From: Lepas anatifera | Taxonomy: Eukaryota > Arthropoda > Thecostraca > Lepadidae | Length of the DNA stretch: 64,000 nucleotides | Direction: 5' to 3' | Assembly: GCA_034440635.1 (NCBI GenBank) | Contig: JAOTON010000200.1 | Span: 496,001-560,000 of the forward strand | Shown here: positions 1 to 12,700 of the stretch, piece after piece | How the letters are laid out: every line of letters starts with the position of its first letter | Numbering within the stretch: position 1 is the first letter of the stretch | Notes under the pieces: generated by a model | The model's database searches: none | What the model was told of the DNA's origin: nothing | What the model saw: the letters and a program-made list of their open reading frames with translations, nothing else | Position numbers and translations under genes: made by a program

Positions 1-230
1 TCGGGGAGGGGCACATTCCGTGGGCGGGCGCCACTTTTGGCCGGTAAAGCCTATTAGGTGAGCGCCAAATCCTATCGGTGGGCGCCGATATTCGCATCCT
101 GAGAGGGGGACGCAAAGAAACATTTCAGGGGGTGCCACCGACCTTTCAGGGGGGCGCCGTGACCTTTTCAGGGGCGCAGAGGGTCGATCGGGGGGCGCAC
201 CTGCTCTCGCTTGTCCCCCTGCTTCCGGCT
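1..230 (+). mobile_element. Interspersed repeat family D, partial copy at the window edge
   Basis: GGGCGCC, AAATCCTATCGGTGGGCGCC, GCATCCTGAGAGGGGG and TTTCAGGGGGGCGCC recur in diverged form at 41005-41275 and 49135-49400. The left end is cut by the window. Confidence 0.6.
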
Positions 231-3200
231 ATGAAACCGTCTATGAGCTCCATCGGCTGCAAAATGTGTTTGCGCAGCGTTCAAACGCTATGCACGATGA
301 CGTCAGGCTATACTCAGGGCGAGACGATCTGTAGACTCTTAAACTTTATGGGGGATTCTGGTTTTAAGCAGGTGTGCCAGTGCTGCCAGAAGTCACCCAT
401 CTGCACTGATAGAAAAAATGACACCTTTTCGCTATTTGGTAACACCGTCAAAAAGTCTCCACTGGAGGGGAGTTCGGCCAACCCCACCAAGTAGCGTCAC
501 TACCCCCGAATCCGGTGTCAATACAGGGTCAGACACCATATTCGAGAGTTTTTGTAGGATTGGGAGAAGAGATGACTCCAGTCAAAAGGAATCACGACCC
601 TCATCAAAAGGTGTCGTGACACCCATCTGTCTGTTTTCCTGACCACCATTTCAAGGGTACCTGACACTGATTTCCAGTATATTTCTTGCGAATTACTCTT
701 AATCAGGGTGTCAATACACATGTGTTGATGCCATCTTATGGTGTAATTGTAGATTGACTCCTCACTTGTGACCCCGTATCTTAGCGTTCTTTTTATTGCG
801 ACCCCTTTCTCCACCCCGTCAGTCGTAAAAAGTAATGGTGGATGAGCATTTCTGTATTTATATTAGTTCACCAGTTTAACACACAACCACCGAACATGTT
901 CTCAACCACGGCACACATTCTATCAGCAATAATTTTACACATTAATGCCGAAATGCTGCACCCATACCAAAGTTGTCTGAGTTATTATGCAGTCACCACA
1001 TTCGGATATAAACACGTGGGCTCTGTCTTGGAAAAGCCTTTGCATTATCATGATACACACGCAGTGGCAAAATGCACAGCGCTCTCACTAGCTTCTACAT
1101 CATTTTCGGAACTATCGGGTCGAGAGACTTATAAGTCTCTCGAACTAGTGACTTAGAAGACTCCTGCACGTAGTCGCTGAAATATCTCATGCCTTTTCAA
1201 CACCTACGATAGGAGGTACTCACAATGTTGAGTGGAATATCTTGCTCATGATTTGGAAAATGTTTAGCAAAGACAGCACGTTCAGGTTGTTTACGCAGAT
1301 ATGGAAGAAAACAACATCGCGCTGGTGTTCAACGTTAAACATTACAAACAGGTTCATTATACGCCATGGAAAGGATGGAATTGGTTAGATCAGATTCTGG
1401 AAATGCGTCGTAAATGTTCGCATGTTGGGGCTCGTATAGCACATGGTACATTGAATGAAGGGCTAATGCAACGTAAAGGGACAAAAGACGTGAATACTTA
1501 CAGGAAATAGAAGCTGTGAGATTTCGACGTATGATTGCAGCCAAAACCAAAAGCCGATTGCTGCAGCCTTAACACACGCATTGAGTAGGGTCTGAGCCAC
1601 TTTCACTTTGACGGGGGCGTATACCCTGAAATCTCGAGAATTACGCTAGATAGATAAAACGGTAAAATGCATCGTATCTTCACTCACCTTACCATGCTCC
1701 CATTGCTCCTGCACACAGAATGAGGCGGTTTTGCGCCGTTTTGCAGCAGCAAAAACGGAAATAGCACGTGCTGTGACGTCACAGAAGAGTCGGACTCTCC
1801 AGTGAGGGGCACAATTATCTACATAAGTGTCGTGATCACTCGCAAGCTAAGTGCAGAGAGTCAGACGCCTTCTTGGAAGAGTCTGACACCCTTAATACAC
1901 CCTTCATACACCCTACGAAAGGCGTCGGACAGCTTTCTTGAAAGAGTCAGAAACCCTACCGACACCTCACGAAAAGAGTCAAATTCCTCATTTGGTGGTC
2001 GGGACACCTCCATTACAATACCTGACACCCTTAATAATGTAGTAACCCCCCATGTGTGTATTGTTTTGACGCCAGAAAATGGTGTCAGAAATGGTGTTCA
2101 AAATGAGTAGTCGCGTTACTTTCGGAAATGATACCGGCTAAAGGTTACTGGCGCCAAATGACGGCATCTAATATCCACAAAATGGCCATCAGTCCACCAA
2201 ATAAAGGTGTCTCATTCGCTATATTTTAGGGTCATCTTAGGGCTGGGTGTCATTTTTTTCTTTCAGTGTGTATTCAGAGGAGTGCAATATGCCTCGTGTA
2301 CCTATCGTGTCTTTGACTACGAACAGTGGGAGCGAAGTTTTTTTCGAATATCCCGGAATTGGCGCTGACATTGGCTTTTGTTTATCAGCTCCTTACGATC
2401 GACTGGTTTTTGAATGTCTGTCTGCAGAAATTTCTTTGTGAACCAAAGTTCTGTACCCTTGCTTCTTACCGTGCATTCTGTGATATGTTTTTAATTGTAG
2501 GCCTTTGCTTACTTCTTGCAGTTGTGGAGTTTGAGCATTACTTTTGCAATTTTACCCTTTACCGTCATTTTCTCAAGTCCGACTGCAGCTTTGAAGAACT
2601 TTTCATCACGCCCCTTACCTGAATTTGATATGGGCTTTGATAGCCAAATACACAGCGGCTGTCTCTTGATAAAATAAGTGGAATTTATGCTAATTGGCTA
2701 TCCTCAAATTGCATTCAGTCTTTGGGCTCCTTTGAAAAGCGCTTTACAAAATCAGTATGCGAAGATGTTGACCAGTGATAATTAGCTATTACTTTCTCGG
2801 GAAAGAGGATCAATGCCAAGACACTTACGGGGAGTCCCCCGAGCTCCCTGCCACGCATCGGTCCAAGGTTAAGGAGCGGCCTTTCATCGCATTTAACACA
2901 GGTTCCGCTAGCTTTCAATAAAAACAGTCTTGAACAGGCCACAGGCTTTATACCTAATGATGTCCCTGCAACCGATTCATACGAAGTGATAGAGCGCCGC
3001 CAGCTACCATTATAAGCCTCGTTGACAGCAGTAAATAGTGCTATCATCTAAATGAAATCGGTCTGGTAGGTAGAAGCTGGTCAATCATGTCACGTGTTTT
3101 ACGGGGCTCGGTTCTTTTCCGACGAGCATTATGAAGATATGCTATGGAATCTGCACCGTAAAAACTACCTGAATATGCGGTATGCCGTGCACTAATATGG

Positions 3201-3687
3201 GTAAACACGACAGCGAAGAATTGGCTGAAATGAATTAATGATTCTTGAGACAAGTATTAATTGCTGCGGTCGGCGATTTCTGGATGAGCTATGTGTGAGA
3301 GGCTTTGTACAGACTGCTTAGAGGTGCCGATACAGATTTTATTTTGGCGCACAAAAGAGCACACATGATATAAATGCATAGGCTTGTCATTAGAATAGTT
3401 TTTGCTAGTGTTCTAAACCCGTTTTTGACCAAAAGTTGCCTATAACTAAGATAAAAACACCCGCTTTATCATTTGTCTTCCTAACTAACCTCATTATGCC
3501 TTACGCCAACGATGATAATTTGTACCGTCACTCGAATGCAGATTTGCCTTCTGTTCCAGTTTAACCGCCACCCGTTGTTAATCCTCCGCTGATCCGCGCT
3601 ACGCCTAGCAGCCGCTGCATTCACTTCTAAAATGTATCCACTTTGTCATGGAGACAGAAAGTGGTGGCGAACCAGAGCACCAGAAAC
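231..3687. other. Presumed Side intron, no gene seen
   Basis: Two stretches (about 430-790 and 1840-2060) share the words GTCTGACACCC, GAAAGAGTC and GACACC and look like one old repeat. Otherwise unremarkable, with no Ig-like exon on either strand. Confidence 0.6.
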
Positions 3688-4598
3688 ATAACACCCGCAC
3701 TGGAGAGACCTCGGAGGCCTCCCCACCTGTTTTTTCCAAAGTGGCTGAAGAACCGCTCATAGCTGGAAGATGATACTGGGCCAGATTTTAGAGAATTTAA
3801 TGGTGCGTCGACTGAGGAAATAATTTTGAAAATCAGGCAATAATTTTTTACTTTTAGGCTTTCAAAGCCAGACCTGCATTTTGAGATCGCCACAAACGCG
3901 CGGTCAGGCCAGTTTGCTTGCGTTGGAGACAGAGCAGTGACGTCATAACGTCATATAGACGGGATGATATGTCAAGATCACCTCATATGAAGGGCAAGGT
4001 CAAAGGTCCCAGGTCAAGGTTATAACGGCACTTTCAAGGTCATTTTACCCTGTGCTTCCGGTCAAATTACGTTACTCAGTCTGACGTATATTATGCTAAG
4101 ACGTCGTAGTTGAGGTAACTCAATGTACAGGTCAAGGTCAAAGGCCATGGGTAAAAGTCAATTTTCATTTTCTACCCCAAAATTATATAGTGCTAGTTAT
4201 AGTCTGAATTATAGATAGTGTATCATATTGTGACGTCATAGGTCAATGGCCTTTGATGACTTTGGCCCAACACTTTTAGTTAAGATTCTTTATAACCATC
4301 TCTTCATAACCTTGGTCCACCTTTAGCACATTCCTGATTTTTTCCTGCATAATTACGATATTTCTCGATAGGTCTCCAGAACGGCCAAGATTTGATCTTT
4401 ATGACCTCGTTTGACCGTGAAAATATTGACCCGGGTCAATGAAATTTTTCTAAGATCCACCACCATAAATCCACCATAGCTCCCACCCACCCTCCAACCG
4501 GTGTTTTTCTAAGTCTCTTAGCTTCCAAGATATCGGGGAGGCTTACCAGGCCTTTTCCAGTGCGTGTTAGTGCCAGACCCCTCTCCAGTGCGGATGTT
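3688..4598 (-). mobile_element. TTAA-MITE family A, copy 1 (inverted)
   Basis: ATAACACCCGCACTGGAGAG begins the left end (normally TTAA). The right end carries the family's double motif CCAGTGCG...CCAGACCCCTCTCCAGTGCG. The interior has the family's CAAGGTCA-type repeats and GCCTCCCCACCTGTTTTTTCC. It is diverged and inverted relative to the copies at 18542 and 20813. No coding capacity. Confidence 0.75.
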
Positions 4599-4599
4599 C

Positions 4600-4815
4600 A
4601 TAATAATAATGCTTGCAGTTTAGCGACACACAAATTACTAAGGCTATACAGCAACGCCAACTGTCACCCTGCTGGGAGGGATTTGGGGGATCAGATCGAC
4701 TCATTCAGAGGTTCCGCAAGGAATGGAACCCAGGACCTGCCAGCTTTAACCCAGAACCTGGGACCGGTGGCTTATGAGAATTAAATAATATCCACTAAGC
4801 CACCTATTCCCTGCA
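4600..4815 (-). mobile_element. tRNA-derived SINE (minus strand)
   Basis: Minus strand: box A-like GGTGGCTTAGTGGATATT near 4787-4805, box B-like GGGTTCCATTCC near 4722-4734, then the shared body GAATGAGTCGATCTGATCCC and GTTGGCGTTGCTG. It is the same family as the SINE at 35337. Confidence 0.7.
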
Positions 4816-4890
4816 ACAGAGCCATCGCTCTGCTTGTTATCCGGTATATTGTTGGGGCACCAAGTGATGGCGGCTGCTTTAGACTTGCTA

Positions 4891-4930
4891 ACCGGATCTT
4901 CCTCAGGGTATACCCTGATGAAGATCCGGT
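4891..4930. repeat. 40-bp loopless palindrome
   Basis: Two 20-bp half-sites (ACCGGATCTTCCTCAGGGTA and its reverse complement with one mismatch) meet with no spacer. It lies between two SINE fragments. Confidence 0.9.
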
Positions 4931-4934
4931 ATGT

Positions 4935-5100
4935 TGTTGTTCGAGGATCTGTGGTTGAGTTGTAGATCACCTTCCTCCTGAGTCACAGACCAGGGATTCA
5001 AGACCCGGTAGGTTTTCTGAGTAAGTACACAGCTTCCAACATGGCAAGGTGATGACACCGTATAACCTTGGGAGCTGGTGTGTCGTTAAGCACCCAAAAC
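4935..5100 (+). mobile_element. tRNA-derived SINE fragment
   Basis: Box A-like GTGGTTGAGTTGTAGATC near 4951, box B-like AGGGATTCAAGACCC near 4992, and tail GGGAGCTGGTGTGTCGTTAA near 5079. Confidence 0.55.
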
Positions 5101-5109
5101 CATCGGTAT

Positions 5110-5372
5110 CTTGTTTCAGGGACATGTAGTGGTGGTGGATCCTCCAGTGTGATTGACCTCCTCTGCTGAAGACCCTGTATACTGTTGCAGGGACAGGAAG
5201 CGGTGGTAAATCCTCCAGTGTGATTAACTTCCTCTGTTGCAGGCCCCATATAGTCCTGTATGATTGGATTTTTCATCTAAAGACCGTGTGCACTGTTGCA
5301 GGGACAGGAGGCGGTGGTGGATCCTCCAATGTGATTGGACTTTTCATCTAAAGACTCTGTATACTGTTGCAG
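5110..5372 (+). repeat. Tandem array of splice-acceptor copies upstream of the Ig exon
   Basis: CAG followed by GG(A/C) recurs with the CAG ending at 5119, 5190, 5242, 5301 and 5372, the last being the authentic acceptor. Spacing is 71, 52, 59 and 71. Units share CTGTTGCAG, GGACAGGAGGCGGTGG and TCCTCCAGTGTGATTG, so each holds the intron end plus the first ~20 exon-like bases. The array therefore spans the intron/exon boundary rather than sitting beside it. Confidence 0.8.
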
Positions 5373-5532
5373 GGACGGGAGGTGGAGGCGGACCGTCAGG
5401 CCGGAGTCATCGTCAGCTCCTCCAGTCTGGTGCTGCAGAACGTGACGCGGCACGAGGCGGGCGAGTACCACTGCAGAGCTCTCAACACGGAGGGCACCAG
5501 CACCAGCAACGCCGTCCACCTGCGCGTCATGT
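5373..5532 (+). CDS. Sidestep-family exon: end of an Ig domain
   Basis: Reading starts in phase 0 after a TGTTGCAG acceptor and gives GREVEADRQAGVIVSSSSLV, followed by LVLQNVTRHEAGEYHCRAL and NTEGTSTSNAVHLRVM. D/E-A-G-x-Y-x-C is the C-terminal cysteine signature of an Ig fold, and AGVIVS..SLVLQ.VTR is characteristic of Side proteins. It ends with one extra base before GTGAGTAT, and the next exon completes a phenylalanine codon. The start and end were chosen from splice consensus and phase; this is a splice acceptor, not a translation start. Five tandem copies of its acceptor lie just upstream (5110-5372), which may complicate splicing. Confidence 0.88.
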
Positions 5533-8500
5533 GTGAGTATGCTTATCAGTCGGGTAGGATAGAGGAAAGGGGAGGGATAATGTCGTTCGCGTTAAAGGGA
5601 ATGCGGCACCTTCATAACCTGATTTTAACTGGGATGGCCAAGTCGTAAAGCAAGTCGGAAAACCCGGTACTCAATATGTCATTTGTCTTGGAACTCGAGA
5701 TTTCCGTAGAAAAAAACTAAAACCTACCTTGAAATGTACCCCTCATGTACCCTTAGCAGCAGGCCACAGTTGTCATGGCTGTTAATGTGACGAAATATGC
5801 TGACGTCCCGATGGGTAGGTATCAGTCAATCGAAGCCCTTGAAGCGTTTTGAATATGGTAGTGGGTGCCAGATCATGACATCATCCACAGGCTGATATTT
5901 CTTTCTTTTGCTAGAGGAACATATTTGAAATCAAAATATTGAGCTTAACGTACATTTTTTCAGAGAAATCATGGACGCTTCCATGATTTTCGGCTAAAAT
6001 TTCCCTAATTACACTAAATTCCAGGATTTGACCAAGGTGCCACATTCCTTTTAAGACTTTTCACTTCAGTCGCGTGTGAAATGTTATGCAATTTTGCTAC
6101 TTTCAGTTATGAAGGCATTTGGTTGCAATCACGGGTTTCCAGAAAATGTTATCGCTGCTGACCCGTGGTAAATGGTGCATGGATATGGAGTGTAAACATT
6201 CATATGCTAACGACCTAACAGACTTGTTCTCGAAAAAACCGGTAGAACAGGGATTATGCAGATTTGGGGAAAATAGGACGTTTTATTACCTACTGCTAGA
6301 GCCTGCACGTACCACCAGAGCACGTTAGTGTCAGGCCGCTTGCCAGTGCTAGTGCTAAAGGAGGGGGAGGGGAACAATTCTCCAAACTCTCCCTACCATG
6401 AACAACACAGTCTACACGGCGAATAACACCTAGGCAACTGAATGCACCCAAGGACAGGATGATCAGGATGGACAGGACATACGTATGGACAGGAAATATG
6501 ATCTACCACAACATGAATGCACCCAAGCAGCTGAATCAAACACAGCCGCTGTGAGCGGGGTCATTTTGTCTTTGAAAACATAATGTTTTTTTTAGGTTAC
6601 TCAGGCTGTAATATCGAACTGTTTCACAACCACTTCGGTCGTATAATGTCCCCTCGAATCCATTAACCATAATGGAAAGTCAGGTCCATTTATAACCCTC
6701 CCCACCCCGATGAGGTTGGGTTCTCACCAGCAGTCTGAGTAGGCTTTTAGAGCCTGCATATTCCAAAATGTTCCGTGCTGGCGCACAGCAGGTGGCAGCT
6801 AACGAAATGACGCAGTCGGGTCCCTAGAGGATGGTGCGGCTGACACGGGCGTCTCCTGTGATCAGAATTGCTAGACCTTCAAAAGAACTTTGGCTTCAAT
6901 GCGTGTTTCATTTTATTTGCATGATTTCCGTGGGTTACGGGGCGTTGACTATTGCCGACGACAGGCTGTTTAAGCCAAAATCGTGAATGTCACCCGCATT
7001 GCATTTGTATGTAATTTAACAAATCATGCATTTATCACTACTTTAGACAACTTTACGATGGTTGTTTCATCGGACGTGTGGCTGGCAAACAGGCTCAGTA
7101 ACTGAACGCTGTTTTAGGTATTTGCATAGCGTCCTGATCGCATTGTGGTTTCCGCTGCAGTGACCGGCGTACGTGCTATAATGCATGAGGCGGAGCGACC
7201 GGAAATGGTTCAAGGTCTTATTCCGGGTATTGTCATGCAAGTGGGTGGCTTAGAACATGAACCATGACTTTTAATTACGTGCCGATCGCCTACGATACCA
7301 TTAAAAACCGTGACATATTTTAGCACCTTGGAATGACAACGAAAATGCAGGCATTGGACGAAATTTTTATTTCGAAGTTTTCATCTGGGACTTTTCAGCA
7401 ATCCCCCCTTGCTCAGCGTTGCTTCTATGTGTTAATGGCCTTTTATATCTAGGCACAGTTATCTCTTGCAGTTATCTGACTCCAAATGAGCCTTCCCAGT
7501 TGCAAAGAGTACTTTTTAAGTCACCTTGGTTTTGAAATCAAGATACTTCCGTTTTTATATTCGCTGAATCGGTAGAATAAAGACTGCGCCAAAGATTATT
7601 GCGTTACCGGACTTCGCTTGAAATCATCTAGTGCAGACACTACGTATTACATCTACCATAGTGCCTTCATAAGGTATGAATTGAACTTAACTATTGGTTG
7701 TGTGGAGCGAACCCAAAAGCCTTGGCTGCATATAGGATTTCTCTCAGAACTCCCATTAACTGAGGAGCAGGCCTTTATGAGTGTATATCGTCTGAATACG
7801 CTCCTCTCGTGCCTCCCTCCCCTCCTGCTTCGAGCCCAGTCGCCTCCGCCAGCTGTTCGGTGGTGACTGGGGCCGATGCAGGGTCGGTGGGGTCGGATTC
7901 CTCTGTTTATACTTCCCATATCTCTGTCAATGGTGCGTTCTAAGCCAAATGGGAGTTGAAAAAGTGGCCTCGTGGCATGCTCTATCTCGTAGCTATCTCT
8001 GTTCAGATCCTATTATAAATGTGCTACTTTTCTTTTAAAGGGAACATGGCACATCTTTAAAACCTACGCGCTACACGTCCCTTTGATATTAACTACTTTT
8101 CGTACGTATAACTTTCAGCTAGTTTAAAACGTAAAATACTTTTTAAGATAGCAAGAAAATAACATACAGTCAGTATCACTTTGGTTTTTAATGATAGCTT
8201 ACTTTAGATAAAAGCTATTCATTTACATTATAGTTTTTGTTTATGGAAGAACAAAGTGGCTCAGTCTGGCACAAAGCATTACCAGACCGTTCGGCAATTT
8301 GACGTTACGCTGGTTGGATTTTTTGCTTTTGATAGAAAAACATAAAAACTAAATAAAGCGAAATATTGAGCTTTATTGGCCAATTGCCAGCAGAAAAATG
8401 CCTAATTCATTATTGTTTAATAAAGGCTGCCCCTAAAGTCACTACAGCACTAAACTGCGCCAATGTGTGTGTGAATATTGTCACCCCGGTAGCTCATTTG

Positions 8501-9728
8501 GTAGAGCTTTGAGCTCCAGCCCGCTACCCAGACAGCCGCGCAGTGGCAGTGCACCGGTGAAAGCGTGGGATCGATTCCACTGAGCCGCTCCAGCGCTCAA
8601 TATTTATCTGACGCAGGTTGGCTGGCAACTGAACGGTGAGAGGGTGAGCTGAGCGAGGCAGCGGTCCCTGTGCTTCGTGGGACGTTAAACTTTGGCTTCC
8701 AAACTGATCCGTCATTGCGGTAACTTCTCGTCCGGATGATTGGGTTGAGGTCCCCGCGATAAGTGCAGTTATGACTTTATAGACGCTTAAATCCTAAGGA
8801 GCTCAGTTTAAAGAACTTGGACAAAAATTATAAACCAATTATTCTGCAGATAACTGTGATCAAGTGTGTATTTTGGTAATAAACGCCAATGAATACCTTA
8901 AATAAGCAAAAAAAGCTTAAATTATACTCCATTATTTATATTCTGCGCTCGCTGGAGCACCGGTGGTACCTTAAAGACTCAATATACTTAACCCGGCACC
9001 GCCCGGGCTGTTTTCACACACATTTTCGCCGGGGGTGGGTCCGATTGGACCCCCTACGATCTCGGGAACCGAAAGTGATGCGCAAAAAGGAAACGGCGCT
9101 GGAAGCACCTTACCGTCTTCTTCTCTGGAGCCGAAATTGAACCATATCCAGTGACTCATGACGTCACAGTGGGTCAAAATGGGTCAAATTTCGACCCATT
9201 TAGAAAATACATTCTAAATATGGAACCATTAGTCATAGAACAAGGCCTTATATGAACAGATCATGACCTTGACATGAGGTCAAGGTCAAATAATGATCTT
9301 TCAAGGTCATGTTGTATATTTTGGAAATCCTTGGGTCATGATCTTCACTATAATACCAAATTTATGACTGTATCATAATGTTCATAATGTTCATAATGTT
9401 TATGACTGTATCTTAATGTTGTAACATGTTCAGCTTTCTTGATCTAACAGCCTGATTTGGTTAAGTTGTCTATGGGGGCAGTTGTTACTTTAGCCAGGAG
9501 CGTGAACGTATGTTTAGTTAGACTTTAGACGAGTGTTTAGGATGGGTGCGACAGCGCTTCCTCTGGCGATGATGGTCTGGCTCCAAAGCAGCGGGCGGCG
9601 TGTTCCAGGGAGATCACCGCGGGATAGACGGAGAGAGACCAGGTGGTGAAGAATAAAAGAATAGTACAACTCCTCACATGTCAAACATCATGCTTCTTAA
9701 ATATATATATATATATATATATATTATA

Positions 9729-9778
<50 letters not shown>

Positions 9779-12700
9779 TATATATATATATATATATATA
9801 TATAAGTATACAGTTGGACTTTTTTCGCCAGACTCGATGAAGACTGAGATTCAGGATAACTGCACTGCATGTACTCTTATATTGCCAGTCAGAACGGACA
9901 GCTACCATACCCTTTTTACAGGGTGATATTTTTCCAACTTTCGTCATAAATTGTTGTGCACGGTTTGCCTGTGGTCGGGTTAAGGTCTAAGGGATATATA
10001 TATATATTATATATATGTCGTGGTAAAGCAGATCTAATATATATATATATATAGACAGGCAAACCGTGCACAACATTTTATGACGTAAAGTTGGGAAGAA
10101 ATCTTCTACCCTGTAAAATATGGGTATGGTAGCTGTCCGTTGGTGACTTGGTGCTAATATAAGAGTACAGGCAGTGTAGTATATCCTCGAATCTCTCAGT
10201 CTTCATTCGTAGTCTTCGGCGAGTAAAATAGTACAACTGCATACGTTCAGGTGTATCCATAGTGTGTAAAAACATGCCAGCTCTGCGTTCTCATACCCTT
10301 TTATTATAATATATGCGACGCCGCACAACCTCGTCGTCTTCGTCTACAACCAGGGCGTCATCTGTTGATTTACATTTACATAACTTCATCACTGCAGGCC
10401 GCGGAGCGGAACACTTCAGCCTTCTCGCTGGATGTCGCCGAGTCCTTTGTTGTTTGCCTACCTTCCGTAGAGATTTTACGGTACACATTTCGCTCCGAGG
10501 CTGAGAAAGCTGCCGACATCAGGCCGAGACGAAGGCTCGCCAGTTTGCCAGCGGCGTTTGCGACCGCGCCGACAGAAGAAGACACGCTATTGCTGGGCTG
10601 TGACAATGTCAAATCGTGGTTCGCAGGGAGGCTTTGTTCTGGCTGATGGGATGCCGTCTGGGCGCCTGATAGACGGTTGCGGCGGAAGACCAGACCGTGA
10701 CGAGAAACCGCTAACGGAGAAACGGCGAAGACTCGAGTAAAAGTCAACAACACAGCCCGTAACGGAAGCCCCACTGATGGTCTAGTGAAAGGGCTGAGAA
10801 AAATCCTGGCGTGGAACGTATTCAAGTACAGGTGTCAAACTGCACGTTATAGCGACGAATACAACGAAACAGCATAACATTGTGCGGACGAAAGACTGAA
10901 GCTGCAGCCGTGTTTCCGACAGGGGCCAAAAAGTGTTCATTGTGTCACCATTGAAATTTCAAACTATGAATTCGTCACCAGCCCAGGCTGCAAAATTTAG
11001 CTAGTTTTACGTTAGTAGGATACCAATGGATACTCCTGGACCATTCTAGTTGTTGAAAAACATTGTGAGATCAAATTACAGGTGCCAATTTTGACGATTT
11101 GTTTCGTTATTGGTCCGGAGGAAACATGTCGGCTAATTTTTTGTCACCTCTCCCACCTTGGGCTGTCACCATTTAGAATGCCAATTTGGTAGGTTTTTTG
11201 ACCCCTGGTTACCGAGTTAACATGAACATCTTCAACTCACACGCATTTCCGAACATTACCTTAAACTATAATTCAGCCTGCTGGTGACCGTCCCCCCACG
11301 CAAATGGTCATACAGAGTGTGTCCTGTTGTTTTGTATATTCATTCTCAGCAAGGGTAAATCACTGGACTTTTGTTAGCAAGCATTTCCCTTTATTAGCAT
11401 CTACAATAGGTGAATTTGCATAATTTATCACTAACATAACTGGTTCTTGTTTATTGCAGAATTATTCAAAAGCATATAATAGCACAATTGCGGTGAAGGT
11501 TTCAGAATATCTAATCGAAGCTTAGGAGGTTTTACAAGATTGTATTGAGGATCCATCGTAAGAGTATTTGCTACAAACTGAAAACAATTTTAATATATTG
11601 TTTTCTTTTCAAATGTCCCTGGATATCTTTTGGAGTTCTTGTATTCTTCATGTATGTGTCCGCGCAATGCACTGCTGGAGTCTTAGTTAGAACATTGTGC
11701 TCAAACGAATTACTTTCCTATGATAATGTAATGATAATATGATATATGATAATAATGATAATAATGATAATATCCCACTCATTGCTTCAAGCATGCCCAG
11801 CGCTCTGCTAAAGCTATTTAATTCCACCTGAATGTGTGAGACGTGATGTAGAGGCATGCAGCAATGATTTACGTGTCTCTCTATACCGGCAGTTGCCCCA
11901 GTGTGCGCCGGCGGACAGAGGACCGTGTACGGGGTCAGTCGCGGGGAGCAGGTGTCGGTTATATGCCGGGTCGCCGCCGACCCCGCCCCCTTTGAGTTCA
12001 GCTGGCTCCTGAACGGATCAGAACGGGTGGGAACCAAGTTCGGTCCTCCCGCGGATACGGTGTTACTTTGTGTAGCTGCTCCGCCTTTCAATTTCCATGT
12101 GCAATTCACTTGACCCGTCCATTTACTCCTCTTATCGCTGTCCAGATACACAAGTTTCTGTCTCACACATAAACGGAGAAAAGACTGAGAGTTGGATAAT
12201 GTGAAACAGTACTATTGAGACTTGTGCAACAACTGAGATGGCGCTGCTTGATGTCCTCCTTCGTCGTCCCTATTTGAGCCCCGTCGTCAGCGGGTCCGGT
12301 GTCGTGCTGCAGGTACGCCCCCTGGGCGGGGACAGCGTGTTGCAGTGGCCGGACGGACCCCACTCCAGCAGTGTGCGACTCACCCCGCTGGATGACCGAG
12401 ACTACGGCGTGCTGCTCTGCAGGAGTCGCAACAAGATCGGCCACCAGGCCAAGCCCTGCCGCTTCCAGATCGTCCCGGCAGGTAAACGGTGGATCTTCAT
12501 TTGATAAACGAAAAGTGCTCTTTGATGACTGATGGGGAAAACTTGTTCGCCGGATGTAGCTGTGTCACCACTGGCAAATAGAGTTATGGGCTTAGGCGTC
12601 GTCACCGGGAAATATTGAGGGGGCTGCCCATTCTTTGACCTGTTTCTGACAAGAAACCTCCTCATCTAGAACCAAGAACACACTAGATTTTGGCTGTTTT

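Noticed and set aside
8485..8600. Possible functional tRNA gene with boxes A and B
   Set aside because: The A-B spacing and missing stems do not allow a cloverleaf.
10376..10825. 149-codon minus-strand frame in CpG-rich DNA
   Set aside because: Other frames are open too, and there is no recognisable domain or splice context. Low-complexity Ser/Arg/Ala composition.
12291..12312. Alternative acceptor at 12290 for the second Ig half exon
   Set aside because: It gives phase 2, which does not fit the donor at 12026. The acceptor at 12312 gives phase 0.
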